A program made the translations under genes and the position numbers. Shown in pieces: positions 14,583 to 15,378 of a DNA stretch of 15,378 nt. Below the pieces are notes generated by a model. The model did no database searches and was not told the DNA's origin. It was given only the letters and a program-made list of their open reading frames with translations. Location: NCBI GenBank assembly GCA_033720695.1, contig JAWWCA010000073.1, forward strand, positions 1 through 15,378. The letters run 5' to 3'. This DNA is from DATGQT01 sp033720695. GTDB taxonomy: Bacteria > Bacteroidota > Rhodothermia > Rhodothermales > Rubricoccaceae. Each line of letters opens with the position of its first letter. Position 1 is the first letter of the stretch.

Positions 14583-15378
14583 CTAGCCGGGGAGGCGGGG
14601 CTCGACGAGCAGGACGTCCTCCCGGTCGACCCGCACGAGGCCGGGCGCGCCGCCCTTGATGGGGCGGACATACTTCCGCTCGGTCACCTGCACCGGCACG
14701 AGCGCCTGCGACTTGGCCGTGCTGAAGTGGGCGGCGAGGCGCGCGGCCGTCTCCACGACGGGCGTCGGCACCTCGGCCGTCCGGCTCGGCCGGTGCACCA
14801 CCACGTGCGAGCCCGCCACGCCGCGGGCGTGGAGCCAGAGGTCGTGCGGCCCGGCGTGGCGCGTCGTCAACTCGGCGTTCGACCGGGCGTTCTTGCCGAC
14901 GCGCACCTCCCAGCCCTGCACGTCGAACCGGCGGTAGGGCAGGCGCGCCTCGCCGACGGCCTCGGGGCGCGTGATGCGGCCGAGGGCGTCGGCCTCCTCC
15001 TTCAGGAACGCCTGGAGCGCGTCATAGCGGGTGAGGGCGCGGAGGCGGTCGAGGAGGGCCCCGGCGTCGTCGGCCTCGTGCTGCACGCCCTCCCAGCGCG
15101 CCTCGGCGTGTCGGCGGGCCTCGCGCGCCTGCCGCGCCTTCCGGGAGAAGCGTTCGGCGTTCTCGACGGCCGAGCGCGCGGGGTCGAGCGGGATCGTGAC
15201 GGGGCGGGCGTGGGCGTCGCCCTCCGCAAGGAGGTCGGGGAGCGTGATCTCGGCACGGCCCGGGCCCTCGGCCGTCGCTTGCGCCATGAGGAGGTGGCCC
15301 CACCGCTCGTAGCGGTCGGCGCGGCTGGGCTTGCCGATCTCCTCCAGCATCGCCTCGGCGCTGCGCACGCGCTTCCGA
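14583..15378 (-). CDS. NFACT/RqcH (Rqc2)-family protein, C-terminal part, cut by the window edge
   Basis: The reading frame enters from the right edge and stops at 14583, leaving about 264 visible residues; the N-terminal NFACT-N domain lies outside. Visible parts are a helical hairpin/coiled-coil region, including the family segment VTIPLDPARSAVENAERF, followed by a charged helix rich in Arg, Ala and Glu. Then comes the NFACT-R (DUF814) RNA-binding domain: WEVRVGKNARSNAELTTRH, DLWLHARGVAGSHVVVHRPS, AARLAAHFSTAKSQALVPVQ and VTERKYVRPIKGGAPGLVRV. RqcH-type proteins bind stalled 50S-peptidyl-tRNA complexes and add alanine tails, while older annotation calls them fibronectin-binding proteins. 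Whether this protein has the tailing activity needs the missing N-terminus. GTG at 15366-15368 is merely the first in-frame start-like codon and not the real start. Confidence 0.9.
   Translation of the reverse strand, partial: RKRVRSAEAMLEEIGKPSRADRYERWGHLLMAQATAEGPGRAEITLPDLLAEGDAHARPVTIPLDPARSAVENAERFSRKARQAREARRHAEARWEGVQHEADDAGALLDRLRALTRYDALQAFLKEEADALGRITRPEAVGEARLPYRRFDVQGWEVRVGKNARSNAELTTRHAGPHDLWLHARGVAGSHVVVHRPSRTAEVPTPVVETAARLAAHFSTAKSQALVPVQVTERKYVRPIKGGAPGLVRVDREDVLLVEPRLPG

Overview
The window is a very GC-rich piece of bacterial chromosome made almost entirely of ordinary housekeeping and regulatory genes. The ECF sigma factor, the NuoI-type ferredoxin, the abundance of lipoproteins, and a possible TAnnTTTG-like promoter before the tRNA point to the Bacteroidota/Rhodothermota side (a Salinibacter, Rhodothermus or Rubricoccus relative). 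This assignment rests on remembered protein resemblance, not on a search.

Layout. At the left edge a minus-strand winged-helix regulator with an unusual polytopic glycine-rich membrane domain (3-1160) is divergent from a six-helix membrane protein of unknown function (1241-1852). A minus-strand tRNA-Val(CAC) follows (1949-2022). A long minus-strand run then reads, in transcription order, der (8335 to 7031), a large lipoprotein of unknown function, a nuoI-type ferredoxin with no obvious start codon, a DinB-like protein, holA, and an ECF sigma factor that ends before a strong intrinsic terminator (2096-2133). Divergent from der, on the plus strand, are two secreted lipoprotein methionine sulfoxide reductases, msrA and msrB, separated by a 122-bp inverted-repeat element with perfect 17-bp ends. 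Downstream and convergent lies a minus-strand pair: an EcsC-family protein followed 5 nt later by a short SRA-HNH protein, predicted to be a modification-dependent (type IV-like) restriction nuclease. The last stretch, all minus strand, holds a sigma-54-dependent response regulator, undecaprenyl-diphosphatase (uppP), and the C-terminal part of an NFACT/RqcH-family gene that runs off the right edge.

How the genes relate. Most neighbours look like unrelated single-copy housekeeping genes: ribosome assembly, replication clamp loading, complex I, cell-wall lipid recycling, ribosome-associated quality control. The clear functional unit is msrA-msrB, a membrane-anchored system for repairing oxidised methionine outside the cytoplasm. 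The second possible unit is ecsC-SRA-HNH, which has the spacing of an operon; the nuclease gene is visibly less GC-rich than its surroundings and looks acquired. This pair is the best candidate for accessory biology. I saw no CRISPR array, no intact insertion sequence and no rRNA. No stretch longer than about 250 bases lacks a gene.
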